Part shown: piece after piece, positions 42,344 through 53,869 of the stretch
How positions within the stretch are numbered: the stretch's first letter is position 1
Layout of the letters: the number at the start of each line of letters is the position of its first letter
Made by a program: the position numbers and the translations under genes
Assembly (NCBI RefSeq): GCF_000237925.1
Contig: NC_031495.1
Coordinates: 64,462,939 to 64,526,938, forward strand
DNA: 64,000 nucleotides
Reading direction: 5' to 3'
Source: Schistosoma mansoni
Lineage: Eukaryota > Platyhelminthes > Trematoda > Strigeidida > Schistosomatidae
Notes under the pieces: model-generated
Told to the model about the DNA's origin: nothing
The model's database searches: none
What the model saw: only the letters and a program-made list of their open reading frames with translations

Positions 42344-42790
42344 TACTTACTTACTTACGCCTGTGACCCCCAATGGAGTATAGGCCTCCGACCAGTATCC
42401 TTCAACCCACTCTGTACTGGGCCTTCCTTTCTGATTCTATCCAACTTATGTTCATTCTCTTCATGTATGTCTCCATTTCTCAGAGTAGTGTGTTCTTTGG
42501 TCTTCCTCTTCTCATTCGGCCTTCAGGATTCCATGCGAGAGCTTCACTTGTGACGCAGTTGAGTGCTTTTCTGATTGTATGTCCTATCCACTTCTAGCGG
42601 TTCTTCCTGATTTCTTCCTCCTCTGGATTGAATCTGGTTTGCTCTCTTCCACAGTCGGTTGTTACTGATATTGTTTGGCCAACGAATCCAAAGTATTTTC
42701 TATGGATAACTGTTAATAAACACTTGTATCTTCTGGATGATGACTTTCGTAATTATCAAAGTTTCCGCCTCATATAGTAGAACTGTCCAC
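42344..42790 (-). mobile_element. RTE-2 subfamily copy, C-terminal part
   Basis: On + it starts with (TTAC)n then ACGCCTGTGACCCCCAATGG, the reverse of the SNRRK end with its (GTAA)n tail; truncated near 42790. Confidence 0.7.
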
Positions 42791-43149
42791 TCTGTCAGCG
42801 TGGGTTTGAATCCCACTCTTGACACTGGACATAGCTCCATCTGAAGCCCCTCTGGGGTTACTGTTCTCGTCCTCTTTTCTTTGATCTTCTTAACCTTGTT
42901 CCTCTAAACATTTCACTTTCGATTGATGATAATACTACTTATATCTGTCAACATCAGTTACACACACCACACTATTAATGTTAATTGTGTCACTCATTCT
43001 TGACCTTTTACCTTGAATCGATAATTTTTTGTTCAAACATTTTTCGTCGATATTTGAATATAAAAAAATGATCATTTTTAGTTATGTTTACAGGTAACAA
43101 ATGCCTGTTTAGATGAAATTAATTCGTTCATTGATTTGTAAGGTATTTT

Positions 43150-43290
43150 CCTAGTTGCAAGAGTGATTCAATTGAAGCTAGACCACCAAGGAAAACCTGG
43201 AAGCACTGGATGGCCGTTTCGTCCTATTGTGAGACTCCTCAGCAGGTTTTCCTTGGTTGTCTAGCTTCAATTGACTAATGCTTTCAACTA
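43150..43290. mobile_element. Family B SINE, fold-back copy
   Basis: ATTGAAGCTAGACCACCAAG on the left is inverted on the right (CTTGGTTGTCTAGCTTCAAT). Ribozyme on - at 43203-43245: CTGAGGA and GAAA intact, stem I replaced by the arm ends. Confidence 0.7.
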
Positions 43291-43584
43291 TGAATATACT
43301 AAATCTCCACAAAACCCCTTCTGATAATTGTAAGGTGTTTCACGAATTTTTTTTTAAAGAATACCTCTTTACTATTCTCAAAGGATTTGTATTTTCCTGT
43401 TGTTGATATGAAGGATTGTGAGATGCTAAGATATTGTATTTTATTTGCAAGTTTCCAGAATGTTTAGATAGTGGCTAAGAGTAAAAACCATATTTTGCTT
43501 TATGTGGGGTATATGTGTCGGGGTTAGAAAAGAAAGCTTCTACAAAAAATAGACACTGAGATCAAGGTGCAGTCAGCTGCAATG

Positions 43585-44045
43585 TAGGGCCAGACACACA
43601 CACATATATATATATATATATAGGTCCAAGTTGCCACACCTCATTAGCACAACAAGATGAACACCAAATTCATACAAGTAGTTACTTCAATGGTAGTAAT
43701 ATATAAAAGATAGATTGTATGTGAGAATACGATGCAGGAAGAAATAATTAGTTCGTAGAAAGGTTTAAAGTAATTTTGACCTCACAGTTTAAGGGAAGAC
43801 AAAAAGTGTATACACCTACGCGATTGTGACCGATTTTGAGCCATGTCACCTAGAGTCTCCAAACATTGGTTACGATAGTCACGAGAACTCCAACCATGTA
43901 GTCTGCATCTACGAACATGGTTAACACTAGAACTTAGTGACTTCAAGAAATGATGCCATGTTTTGGTTTGGCCACCCCTAACTTTCTTAATCGGGACAAG
44001 GTAAGGATCTTGGTTCCTGCTGACAGTCACAATTCGTCTCTATCT
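43585..44045 (-). mobile_element. RTE-1-like 3' end
   Basis: The - strand encodes KVRGGQTKTWHHFLKSLSS, RDYRNQCLETLGDMAQNRSQ, RRCIHFL, then a 3' UTR. A CA/TA dinucleotide run (43592-43621) sits at the 3' end. Confidence 0.7.
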
Positions 44046-44049
44046 TTAT

Positions 44050-45060
44050 TTTCCTAATAATCTTGATTCTTAATTGGGCGTGACATCTATATAGTGTTAT
44101 ACGATTATATTACTTATTAGTAGCAACTGATCGTACTGCATCACTTTTTGAAGCCTGTCTGCTTTTAGACGATCGTGAGTAAAACTTCATATTTATCTAA
44201 CTAAAGTATCATGTTTATTCTAAGTGTTATATCATCAACATGGAGACAAGTTATCATTTCTTTCATTGTAGTACCATGTACATACAGAGAGGAAGAAAAT
44301 TACTGATAAGTTGTTAGGAACAGTTGAGAGTAGAATACTAGGAAAATCAGTGTAAAAGTTGATAGAAATCTAATAATGTTGAATTCATTTGTTGATGTGA
44401 TGATATACTAAAAGTAAGGGAAAAGGTTGGAACACAGTTCTCAGTCGAGACCGCAGTAGAAGTTAGTGTAGTACCACCTACCACATTTAATAAAGACACT
44501 CCCAACCTCAGACTAAAACTGCAAGCTGCAAAAAGATCAGAGACCAAGACATACACTAAAAGGCATCTTCGACTACATTTTGGTCCTAAATCCAATTTTT
44601 TATGGATTTTCATTGTACCTGACATCCCTGTTCTCATAATTTTTGTTGATTTCTTGCAATCCCACAAAATGCTAGTGGAAGTTAGAAACCGGAAACTTGT
44701 ATTTACCAATCAGAATGGTAAAATTAAGGTGTTTATTGTCTAACGAGACGTTCATACACTTATATGATAATTAGAGGTGTTCGAATCAATGCGCTAACTA
44801 AGAATTCCTGGAATAGTTTGATTCATGGCAGATAGAACTAGATGAGCGCAACTGGGAGTATTGTATTTGGGATTCGTAATAAGCACACAATAAATCACAA
44901 AGGAATCATTAGTTAGTACAAATAGCACAACAAACCAATCAAACCTCGTTGTGAGATCGATGAATATTCCATATCTCTCAATCAGTCTCCTAGTTTATGA
45001 CAACCGACTTCCAAACGTGATAGAATGACTCATGACGTCTAACACCACACAAGGGATAGG
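44050..45060. other. Unassigned stretch before the Gypsy fragment
   Basis: Holds a 120-codon - strand frame (44347-44709) that I cannot relate to a family. May be further Gypsy-derived sequence, since the reverse transcriptase fragment follows. Confidence 0.35.
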
Positions 45061-45068
45061 GATCACCA

Positions 45069-45275
45069 GTGTTCACACGTCCTACACTCCTTGATCCCTC
45101 CTGTCTCGTTCTTGCAAAGATTGAATTCAACAAGATCATAGAATTAAACACTATGCGATATTATGATAGTCCGTGGTCATTACCGCCGCATATGGTCCCT
45201 AAGAAAAACTCTTCCGATTTTAGAGCCTGTGATGACTACAGAGTTCTTAACAACCGAACGATACCAGATAGATAC
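45069..45275 (+). pseudogene. Gypsy-type LTR retrotransposon reverse transcriptase fragment
   Basis: EFNKIIELNTMRYYDSPWSL, PPHMVPKKNSSDFRACDDYR and VLNNRTIPDRY match the start of the Ty3/Gypsy reverse transcriptase (usual pattern E-L-G-I-I-R-x-S-x-S-P-W, VPKK, R-x-C-x-DYR-x-LN, PDRYP). The frame is lost right after and the catalytic motif is absent. Schistosome Boudicca-like elements are of this type. Confidence 0.7.
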
Positions 45276-45369
45276 TTTCTGCTACACTTACATTTATTCT
45301 ACATACAAAAATATAATGAACGCACTACATAAGCTCCTGGCCATTAAGAGTAGAAGATACTCGTAAGTT

Positions 45370-45660
45370 ACTAGTATTTGACCACAGATGCCTTAGAAAT
45401 ATTGCTCGCATCTGCTGGGATCACCGGGTGAGCAATAGTGAGGTTAGACACAGGGTACTAGGGAATGATGGTTAATCAGTTGATGAGGTCATGAATCTTC
45501 ATCGACCGAGATGGTTAGGCCACGTGTTACATATGCCTGAACACCAATTACCACGACGCACTGTGTTGACTAATGTAGGGGTGTTATTACTGACACCACC
45601 TGAATACCTAAAAACGGGATCCTACTGAATGAACATAGCTCAAGTTAAGTAAAGTCTGAG
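45370..45660 (+). mobile_element. Decayed RTE-1-like C-terminal fragment
   Basis: Reads FDHRCLRNIARICWDHRVSN, SEVRHRVLGNDG, then HRPRWLGHVLHMPEHQLPRR, matching the C-terminal part of the intact RTE-1 ORF, with stops. It directly follows the Gypsy fragment. Confidence 0.65.
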
Positions 45661-45788
45661 GGCTATTAGTTGCATGTAAACAGGATTCTCAATCAATATC
45701 TGACATTTCAGATGATGAAACTAAAAACAGACGTTAATATAATAAAGAATAGTCATTTCAATATTACTGAAATCATGTAAATCATATT

Positions 45789-46011
45789 ATGAGAAGGGGG
45801 TTTTGTGGAGATTTTAGTAATTTCATATAGTTGAGATCATGAGTCAATTGAAGCTAGACCACCATGGAAAACCTGGGCTCGAGACTGGTAGGTCTTGGGT
45901 TCGAATATCACGAGGTGGGATCGTGGATGTGCACTGCTGAGAGGTCCCACAATAGGACGAAACGGCCGTCCATGGTGGTCTAACTTCAATTGACTCATGA
46001 TGTCAACCATA
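45789..46011. mobile_element. Family B SINE, fold-back copy with 12-bp target duplication
   Basis: GTAAATCATATT at 45777-45788 and 46012-46023 flanks the whole. Left arm is the inverted tail (ATGAGTCAATTGAAGCTAGA), right part is the + body with B-box GGTTCGAATAT. The ribozyme 45931-45972 has CTGAGAG for CTGAGGA. Confidence 0.8.
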
Positions 46012-46479
46012 GTAAATCATATTGACTAATGAGAGAGAATTAGAAAAATGACTGATGAAATATTAGTTACTTGCAAGTAATATACTTACATAACACTACA
46101 TAAATGGCTTTACTCATTTTTCAGGCATCTCATATACTCATAGTTTATCTATTCAATATACCCTAACCAAATCATGTTTACATTCAAATAATAAACGTCA
46201 AGTCAAGTGTAAACATATGAGATGCTATTAATCTGAACAATGATAATGAATAATAACAATTACATAACTGATTGAAATCAGTATCCGTTGCGATTCATTT
46301 CTTTTATATTCATCATCAACTATGATTGTTAGATCTAAATAATCTAACTTACTACTATATACAATTAGCTTCCCTTTGTTAAATTGGATAAAGCAGAAAC
46401 AATAACTGGATAATATAAATAAATAGAAATACATTATCATTATCATTATGAATCCGTTTTTTATTCTACTTTTGTAATA

Positions 46480-46580
46480 ACTCAACAGTATTTTAGAATG
46501 AGTGTTATTGGCTGAGGAGTCCCACGGTAGGACGAAACTTCCGTCTAGTGCTTCTAGGTCTTTCATGATGATGATGATGA
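46480..46580 (+). mobile_element. Family B SINE fragment with ribozyme core
   Basis: CTGAGGAGTCCCACGGTAGG, ACGAAAC and CCGTCTAGTGCTTC at 46505-46552; core bases intact, stem I weak. A (GAT)n follows. Confidence 0.6.
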
Positions 46581-46624
46581 TTAATCTTGAATACTCTGTA
46601 CAAAAATGTCTAATCATCCGGAAC

Positions 46625-47050
46625 TAGGGAAGTCCTATTCACTGCTTCCTCGTGATGGAGTTGTAGTTCACGAAACTAAGAGAACGAAAAGCGAATGTCC
46701 TTTGCTTTGACCACGTTTGTTGAACACGGAGAATTCACCTAAGGGAGTTGGAAAACTGTGATTCCAAACTAATGGTGCATATGGGCTCTAGTATCCTGAA
46801 GGAACAAATGGTGTATGAATCAATCGTTGGTCACTGGCTACTATAAGACTACATCTCCTGACGTTGCTCCGTTGCCTTGTGTATTAAACCTTTAAATCGA
46901 AGGCTCCGGGTGTAGCCTCCTAAGAAAACCACCTGTTCCACTTTGGGCACCCAGTCAGTATCACAGCCTACACACAAAATCAAGTGACTTGTATGGCTCA
47001 TATTTATTCAGTTCCCCCTTTGTAGCAATATTTCTGTGTTTAAATTTTAT
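46625..47050 (+). mobile_element. Repeat E, old copy
   Basis: AAGTCCTATTCACTGCTTCC to TTCTGTGTTTAAATT, with many substitutions and 5' truncation. Confidence 0.65.
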
Positions 47051-47324
47051 TATTTAATTTCTTAATTAAATAGTAGCAATGACCTGAAAACAAATCAACA
47101 TTAATCTTTATACATTGACTTTTAATATTTTATCAATTCAAATTCTCTTTATTATCTTGATTAGGGCAAGAACATAAAATTGAACAGAATAACGTGAACT
47201 CATTTTATTTCATAAACTTCTCATCAAGATCAAGATGATTAGGAAAGTTTACCCATTTATAACAATAAAACTCAATATGTATCATCATGTTGAAGTAATG
47301 AGAGTGAAACCACATATAATGATT

Positions 47325-47530
47325 TCAAGCCACAAGCAAGTGACTATCAGGACTCAGTAGTTGAGTGGATAACACGATGGCGTTTGAAGCGAAAGGTACT
47401 GGGTTCGAGTCCCAGAGTGAACATCAACTCTGAGATGAAGGTACATCCAGCCGATGAGTCCCAAATAGGACGAAATGCACATCAAACTGAATTCAACTAC
47501 TAGCCACTATCCATCCTTGCTCACATATAA
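47325..47530 (+). mobile_element. Family A SINE body, ribozyme core mutated
   Basis: A-box TAGTTGAGTGG, B-box GGTTCGAGTCC. The core reads CCGATGA (47451-47457) for CTGATGA. Confidence 0.75.
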
Positions 47531-47599
47531 TGAGTGTTGTTAATAAATATAATAGAAGAGAGAGAAGATTCTAGATCATCAGATATGGTAACAAATAGT

Positions 47600-47744
47600 G
47601 AATCAGAAGGGGTTTTTTCGTGAAGATTTTAGTCCTTTTATATAGTTGAAATCATGAATCAATTGAAGCTAGACTATCATGGAAAACCTGGAATCACTAG
47701 AAGGCTGTTTCGTCCTCTTGAGGGACTCCTCAGCCGTGCACCAC
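47600..47744 (-). mobile_element. Family B SINE, truncated by or next to RTE-2
   Basis: Tail and ribozyme (47693-47740, CTGAGGA and GAAA present) on -; the body stops where the RTE-2 fragment begins. Confidence 0.65.
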
Positions 47745-47948
47745 GAGGCAATTCATCACATGGAATCCTGAAGGTCAAAGGAGAAGAGGAAGACGAAAGA
47801 ACACATTACGCCGAGAAATGGAGGCAGACATGAGAAGAATTAACAAAAACTGGACAGAACTAGAAAGGAAGTTCGAGGACAGAGTGAGTTGGAGAATGCT
47901 GGTAGGCGGCCTAAGCTCCATTGGGGGTAACAGGCGTAAGTAAGTAAG
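47745..47948 (+). mobile_element. RTE-2 subfamily copy, short 3' end
   Basis: Encodes the [11 protein letters not shown]-like stretch and ends GGTAACAGGCGTAAGTAAGT. Abuts a truncated family-B SINE on its left. Confidence 0.7.
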
Positions 47949-48589
47949 TAATAGTGAAGTAGTTGAATTTAAATTAACAACAATTAGGAATAAAATGAGT
48001 TGAAATTAGTCAGTTAAAGATAAACAATAATGTTATTCTGACTTTAGTAAACTGATGGACTATCTTTAAAGTGTTACGTTTCAGTCATTTGGTTGGCTAA
48101 GGCTCCATTTCTTATTGCTAGATTCTTCTGATTGTTCAGAATTACCATAAAATATTTCAAAACAGAACATTAGTGACAGGGTTGGAATTTGAACTAATTA
48201 GAGGTGAGAATATTACTACTGACAGTATCTTACGGACTCTGATACTTCTTATTATGTATAGCTGGTTGGGAAATGTGCATTGTGAACGAAATGAACAGGT
48301 AGATTGTACACAGTTTACTTCTAGTTAAAAGTCATAAATCTCAAGTTTTAGTTTGTCTGATCATATTTTTCCAACCTCTCCTTATCCTAACCATTTAGGG
48401 ATACTGAAGTAGATAATGGTTTAAGAGTATTCGGACTTCAACCGTTATTTCATATGTTCACACCTTCTTCAGACTACTTCAGTTTAAACAATTGATTAGC
48501 ATGATTAGCCTCAGCTGATTAGTTTAGTTCAAGATCGAGTATATAAATCGATACATGATGAATAGATTACACGTAAATAAAATTATCTA

Positions 48590-49137
48590 AGATGGCAAAG
48601 CAAGGGCAGAATTTCTACGATTGAAGAACATACGGAACTCAAAACAACTGTCAACTAACTTCAAAGTGAGAACCTTAAATACGAACATCAAGACAGTCCT
48701 ACTGTACGGAGAAGAAACGTGGAGAACTACTACATCCATCGTCAAGAAGTTAGAAGTATTTATAAACAGTTGTCTACGCAAAATACTCAACATTCACTGG
48801 CCGGATACTATCAGCAACAGCCAACTGTGGGAGAGGACAAACCAGCTTCCATGTGAAGAGGAAATTAGGAAAAGACTTTGGAAGTGGATCGGACATACAT
48901 TAAGGAAATCACCAATGTGCATCACGACTCAATCCCTAACTTGGAATCCGGAAGGGAAGCGGAAAAGAGGAAGGCCAAAGAACACATTACGCTGGGGAAT
49001 AGAAGCAGATATGAAAAGGATGAATGTTAACTGGAAAGAACTGGAAAGGAAGGCTCAGGACAGAGTTGGATGGAGAATGCTGGTGTGCGGCCTATGCTCC
49101 TCGACGAGGGGTAACAGGCGTAAGTAAGTAAGTATGA
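48590..49137 (+). mobile_element. RTE-2 copy, C-terminal part
   Basis: Open frame of 168 codons ([19 protein letters not shown] to SSTRGNRRK), nearly the same as the C-terminal third of the 33.2-34.7 kb copy. The stop falls in the (GTAA)n tail at 49125-49137. Confidence 0.8.
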
Positions 49138-49729
49138 TAGAATGTGTCCTCTATCTTCGAATTTTGTAACTTAAGACCATAAATCAGAACAGGATTAACC
49201 GTTTACCAATCAGTGATCATAAGATGTTATTTCTAATATGCTCATTACACTGGAAACCAACAAAACAAACCAGTGGAATAGTCTGTAGACATTAAAATCA
49301 CTTTCAATAGTCTGTTTATTAATGTACATAGTTCATTTGACTAAATGTTTAGTGTCACACTGTGTAATCAATGTGAACAAATCTTGTTGTTTAACCTGAA
49401 CTGAACTATTGAATTATATTTACGAGTTGGACTTAGATATACCAAGATCTCCTCCATACCTAAACTCTCACTATAGTGTGACGTAAATGGAATCTATGCA
49501 GATCAGAACACTGAATTTAGTCCAATGAATTCTTATCTCCCTTTCTTCGATGAAGTCTTCCTTGGGTTTAATCTGATAATCTTTTTTGTGGATTAGTGAG
49601 GACAGATCACTCATGCATAATCTCATTAAGAGATTAATACAAACAAAGTAAATCCCCTTCATTCTTTTAAACGGACAACACCCTCGATATATGATATAAT
49701 GCCTAATAAACGTTTAGTTAAATTATTTA

Positions 49730-49730
<1 letters not shown>

Positions 49731-49818
<88 letters not shown>
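49731..49818 (+). repeat. (GAT)n microsatellite, ~29 units
   Basis: Uninterrupted TGATGATGAT run; the poly-Ser and poly-His frames on - are its shadows. Confidence 0.95.
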
Positions 49819-50129
49819 AGTAATGTTGATGGCCACATATGGAACGCATTAAATTGCAATTAATAGTACACATCTCAAAACTATGGACAACAATTAAAAT
49901 TGTACACAGAAAATCGATATTTTGAATCAATACTCTAGTACATTATTAATTTCCCAATAATCATATCTCCATATATTTGTTAATTGATTATTAATGATTA
50001 TCAGCTAGGAGTTATTCAAGTGAATTACAGCATCAACACTTATAAACAATCGATAATCTCATAGTGATTAAAAAATAGGAAAAAACCTTATCTATCTATC
50101 CATCTTGGTTTTATTTCATGAAAGCTAAT

Positions 50130-50223
50130 AAGATAAGATGGATGGAGAATGCTGGTGAGCGGCCTATGCTCCTCCACGAAAGGTAACAGGCGTAAGTTAG
50201 TAACTAAGTAAATAAGTAAGTAA
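50130..50223 (+). mobile_element. RTE-2 3' end, very short
   Basis: Begins GGATGGAGAATGCTGG and ends in a GTAA-rich tail, just before the 722-bp gap. Confidence 0.65.
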
Positions 50224-50250
50224 TACGATACTACTCGGGAACCTTAACCA

Positions 50251-50972
50251 NNNNNNNNNNNNNNNNNNNNNNNNNNNNNNNNNNNNNNNNNNNNNNNNNN
50301 NNNNNNNNNNNNNNNNNNNNNNNNNNNNNNNNNNNNNNNNNNNNNNNNNNNNNNNNNNNNNNNNNNNNNNNNNNNNNNNNNNNNNNNNNNNNNNNNNNNN
50401 NNNNNNNNNNNNNNNNNNNNNNNNNNNNNNNNNNNNNNNNNNNNNNNNNNNNNNNNNNNNNNNNNNNNNNNNNNNNNNNNNNNNNNNNNNNNNNNNNNNN
50501 NNNNNNNNNNNNNNNNNNNNNNNNNNNNNNNNNNNNNNNNNNNNNNNNNNNNNNNNNNNNNNNNNNNNNNNNNNNNNNNNNNNNNNNNNNNNNNNNNNNN
50601 NNNNNNNNNNNNNNNNNNNNNNNNNNNNNNNNNNNNNNNNNNNNNNNNNNNNNNNNNNNNNNNNNNNNNNNNNNNNNNNNNNNNNNNNNNNNNNNNNNNN
50701 NNNNNNNNNNNNNNNNNNNNNNNNNNNNNNNNNNNNNNNNNNNNNNNNNNNNNNNNNNNNNNNNNNNNNNNNNNNNNNNNNNNNNNNNNNNNNNNNNNNN
50801 NNNNNNNNNNNNNNNNNNNNNNNNNNNNNNNNNNNNNNNNNNNNNNNNNNNNNNNNNNNNNNNNNNNNNNNNNNNNNNNNNNNNNNNNNNNNNNNNNNNN
50901 NNNNNNNNNNNNNNNNNNNNNNNNNNNNNNNNNNNNNNNNNNNNNNNNNNNNNNNNNNNNNNNNNNNNNNNN
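50251..50972. other. Assembly gap, 722 N
   Basis: Run of N following an RTE-2 3' end. Confidence 1.
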
Positions 50973-51274
50973 TTCCATTCACACAATTAGTAAAAAATAT
51001 GAACAGAAGAAAGAAATATTTCTTCTTCCTATTAATCTTTTTCCTTATTTGTCCGGTTATTTACTTGAGGAAAATTGGTGTGTTTGACGCTGGTTTTACG
51101 ATAAGTTAGGTAATTTCATATTATTTCTCTTGATTTTCGAAATCTTACATTTCAGATGTGTTTTACGAATACCATAAAACTAATTGATGACGAGATTAGT
51201 AAATTTGCTTGGTCAGTGTGAATTAGGACCACTTACATAAAACCAAGTTGTAAGGTACCAGTGGGTAAACATTC

Positions 51275-51400
51275 TGGTTAGCGTTTTTTTAGCGAGTCGG
51301 TTTCCTATAGGATGGGGTCGCTAACCCCATACCCAACCCTCCTCATTTATCCGGGCTTGGGACCGGTAGTAGCCCCTAGAGGAGCTGCAGGCGGAGTTGG
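51275..51400 (-). mobile_element. Stand-alone RTE-2 5' UTR piece
   Basis: Same unit as at 32043-32195, without the GTAA run. Flanks show an imperfect repeat, GGGTAAACATT and GGGTAGATATT. Confidence 0.55.
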
Positions 51401-52082
51401 GTAGATATTCACTGTCATGTTATTCGATCCTCACCTCAGACTAAATGGTGTCAGTCATATATCAAGAATTATTAAGATTATTTTAATTCATGGAAATCTT
51501 TGTGTGCAATTAATGTTCTGTGAATTTGAATTCCCGTTTCTGTCCGCCGAATTCCCTCAATTCAATGGCATTAATTTTTTGTAATATATATCTCTTGTAG
51601 TGGACAAAACCCCTTCTGATAATCAGTTGTTTCCCTAATTTTTTGTTTCTAGGGGAAACGAAAAAAAAATCATTTCCTAGTTGCTAATCTCTTTAATTAT
51701 TCAATTCTAGAAATACATATTTTATTACTGTTATAATAACAAATACCTAGTAACAAAGGTTTTAAAAAAAAGAAAATTGAATCAGACAAAACAACAATCT
51801 ATACTCACTCATGTATATATGTTACATAATGAATTTGAATATAGAATAAATGATAACACTTTATCATTAAAATAAAAATCAATAACATTGATTGATTAAA
51901 AAAAGAATATAGTTGTCACGACAACAAAATGGAGAAAAAAATAAGATAAAGAATAAAATTTCATATTCATATTAATACCATTCTATGTTGTTTGATTCAA
52001 CATTTTGCAAAAACAAATGTTTACATACTACTTAATTATGGATAGTTTTTTCTATGAATGAAGAGAGATAGTTGGAAAGGAT

Positions 52083-52607
52083 TCAATTTTTACAAGAATT
52101 CTTTTGTTCCGTAATAGAAGGAATAACACATACGGCTGTATTTGCATGATGTATAACATAATCACTAACACTACCCATAAATGTACGTTTAATAGCACCT
52201 AATCCACGACTTCCAACAATTAATAAATGTACATTATATTTTTCAGCATTTTGTACAATAGCTGCACCAATATGATCTACTGATTCATATAAAAATTGAT
52301 ATGTTAAATTATGTGCTAAACAATCGGCACTATAATCATTTTCTAATTCACGTACACGTTTAACATTTGTTTGTACAAGATTTGACCATTCTTCACTTGG
52401 TATACTAATTGGATTAGATGATGATATAGTTGGTAATGAGACAGGACCAACGGCATGATAGATTGTCACAGAATCATCTGGTCTTTGTAACCATTTTAAA
52501 TAATAATCAAATGCTTTTTTTGAATGTTCTGATCCATCGATAGCAATTAGAACAGATCTTGAACCAATTGGTGGTATTTTTGAAAATCCTGATGGTCTTC
52601 TCTCCAT
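52083..52607 (-). CDS. Universal stress protein (UspA family), copy 2
   Basis: Intronless 174-codon ORF, colinear with copy 1 and differing at roughly 15-20 % of residues, concentrated after residue ~160 (copy 2 ends SITEQKNSCKN). It keeps the same ATP-binding signature (GSRGLGAIKRTFMGSVS) and the conserved Asp of LIAIDGSEHS. It faces copy 1 tail to tail about 24 kb away, so the pair is an inverted duplication. TATA-like CTATAAATA and several CCAAT boxes lie upstream. Both copies have a complete frame and no stops, which argues that both are functional. Confidence 0.93.
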   Translation of the reverse strand: MERRPSGFSKIPPIGSRSVLIAIDGSEHSKKAFDYYLKWLQRPDDSVTIYHAVGPVSLPTISSSNPISIPSEEWSNLVQTNVKRVRELENDYSADCLAHNLTYQFLYESVDHIGAAIVQNAEKYNVHLLIVGSRGLGAIKRTFMGSVSDYVIHHANTAVCVIPSITEQKNSCKN

Positions 52608-52666
52608 ATCTACATGAAATTAATAATAAATGGTTGTAAGGTGTTTCACTTTTTAAATATAATCAG

Positions 52667-52804
52667 TATTTATAGTTGTATGGCTGCATATATATATTTC
52701 TTCGACCAATCAAAATTGAATAAAAATAAAATCAAACTGTAATCTGATTGGATCTTAAATGTTCAATCAATTTTATTGGTTAATTTTACTTCTCTAATGA
52801 TTGG
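52667..52804 (-). promoter_or_regulatory. Promoter of USP copy 2: CCAAT cluster and TATA-like box
   Basis: On the - strand, CTATAAATA lies at 52667-52675, about 60 bp before the start codon. CCAAT boxes (ATTGG on +) lie at 52747-52751, 52775-52779 and 52800-52804, and one in the opposite orientation near 52705. TTAACCAATA is shared with copy 1. Confidence 0.45.
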
Positions 52805-53232
52805 CTGAAATTTCTTGATTTAATATTATCTTTCCCATATTTGTAATATAAGATTACATAATATCTATGATTGTTAAAAATTGGTTAAAAGACATTTTCT
52901 ACCCCCATTAATACATTTTCTTTTTGGTAAAATTAAATCTAATCAATAAATGAAAATAAATTAATTAAGACAAAATATGGATTGATTTTCCTTTATAAGG
53001 TTTCCTCCCAGCTCTATACAGCGGTTATAATATAATGTATCGATGATTGAACAAATTCGAATATGAATGATCATTGGTATTATATATAGGAATAAGCATA
53101 TATAAAAGTATTTGAAAATCTACATCAAAAATAGGAAAGGGTCAAATAGAATTCGAGTATTGATCAAATGAATTCCGTAAAAATGACAGAAAATCTAAAG
53201 AGTTTGAATGATCTTAAAAATTATAAACAAAT

Positions 53233-53705
53233 ATGGATAGTGGATAGGAGTGGAATCCAGTTTGGAGCGCGTTTCGTCTTATTTTGGGACTCGTCAGCTG
53301 GATGTATCTGTATCTCAGAGTTGATGTTCAATCTGGGACTCGAACCCAGTGCCGTTCGCTTCAATCGCCATCGCGTTATCCACAAGCAAGAGTCTAACAG
53401 GACTCAGTAGCTGAGTAGATAACGCGATGGCATTTGAGGGGAAAAGTACTGGGTTCGAGTTTCAGAGTTAACATCAACTCTGAGGTGCAAGTAAATCCAG
53501 CTGACGAATCGCAAATAGGAGGAAACACGCGTCAAACTGGATTCTAACGCTAGCCACTATCCATTTTTGCTTACAATGCTTGCGAATTAAGGCTATATCG
53601 AGGCAATACACACAGTATGCACATATGGCCAATAAGAGACTGACTAATTGCAGTTCTATGCATCAATGGGAAGATTCAAACAAACAATACCAAGTAAATT
53701 CGATC
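53233..53705. mobile_element. Two family A SINEs head to head
   Basis: 53233-53395 on - and 53396-53705 on +, sharing the tRNA-like heads at the centre (CGCGTTATCCAC / TAGATAACGCGATGG). Ribozymes at 53255-53303 (-, intact CTGACGA and GAAA, altered triplet) and 53494-53544 (+, weakened stem II). Confidence 0.75.
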
Positions 53706-53869
53706 TTAAAAATTGTTTGAGTGAAAGTTTTAGAGCATTGGAAAGATGACTTTAAAGTGAATAAAATAATGGTTAGCTAAGCGAAGATGAAAAAAATGCA
53801 AACATTAATCATAGTATTAGCTTAGGAGATATGAGAATGTTTGATTGTTTAAATAGCGAACTGATCTTA

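Noticed and set aside
44347-44709. 120-codon - frame
   Set aside because: No recognised domain, unusual Ser/Thr/Leu content, no splice or promoter context, and adjacent to Gypsy-derived sequence; likely chance or antisense.
49659-49930. Poly-Ser and poly-His frames
   Set aside because: Direct translation of the (GAT)n microsatellite.
50197-50986. Long frames across the gap
   Set aside because: Made of N; no sequence information.
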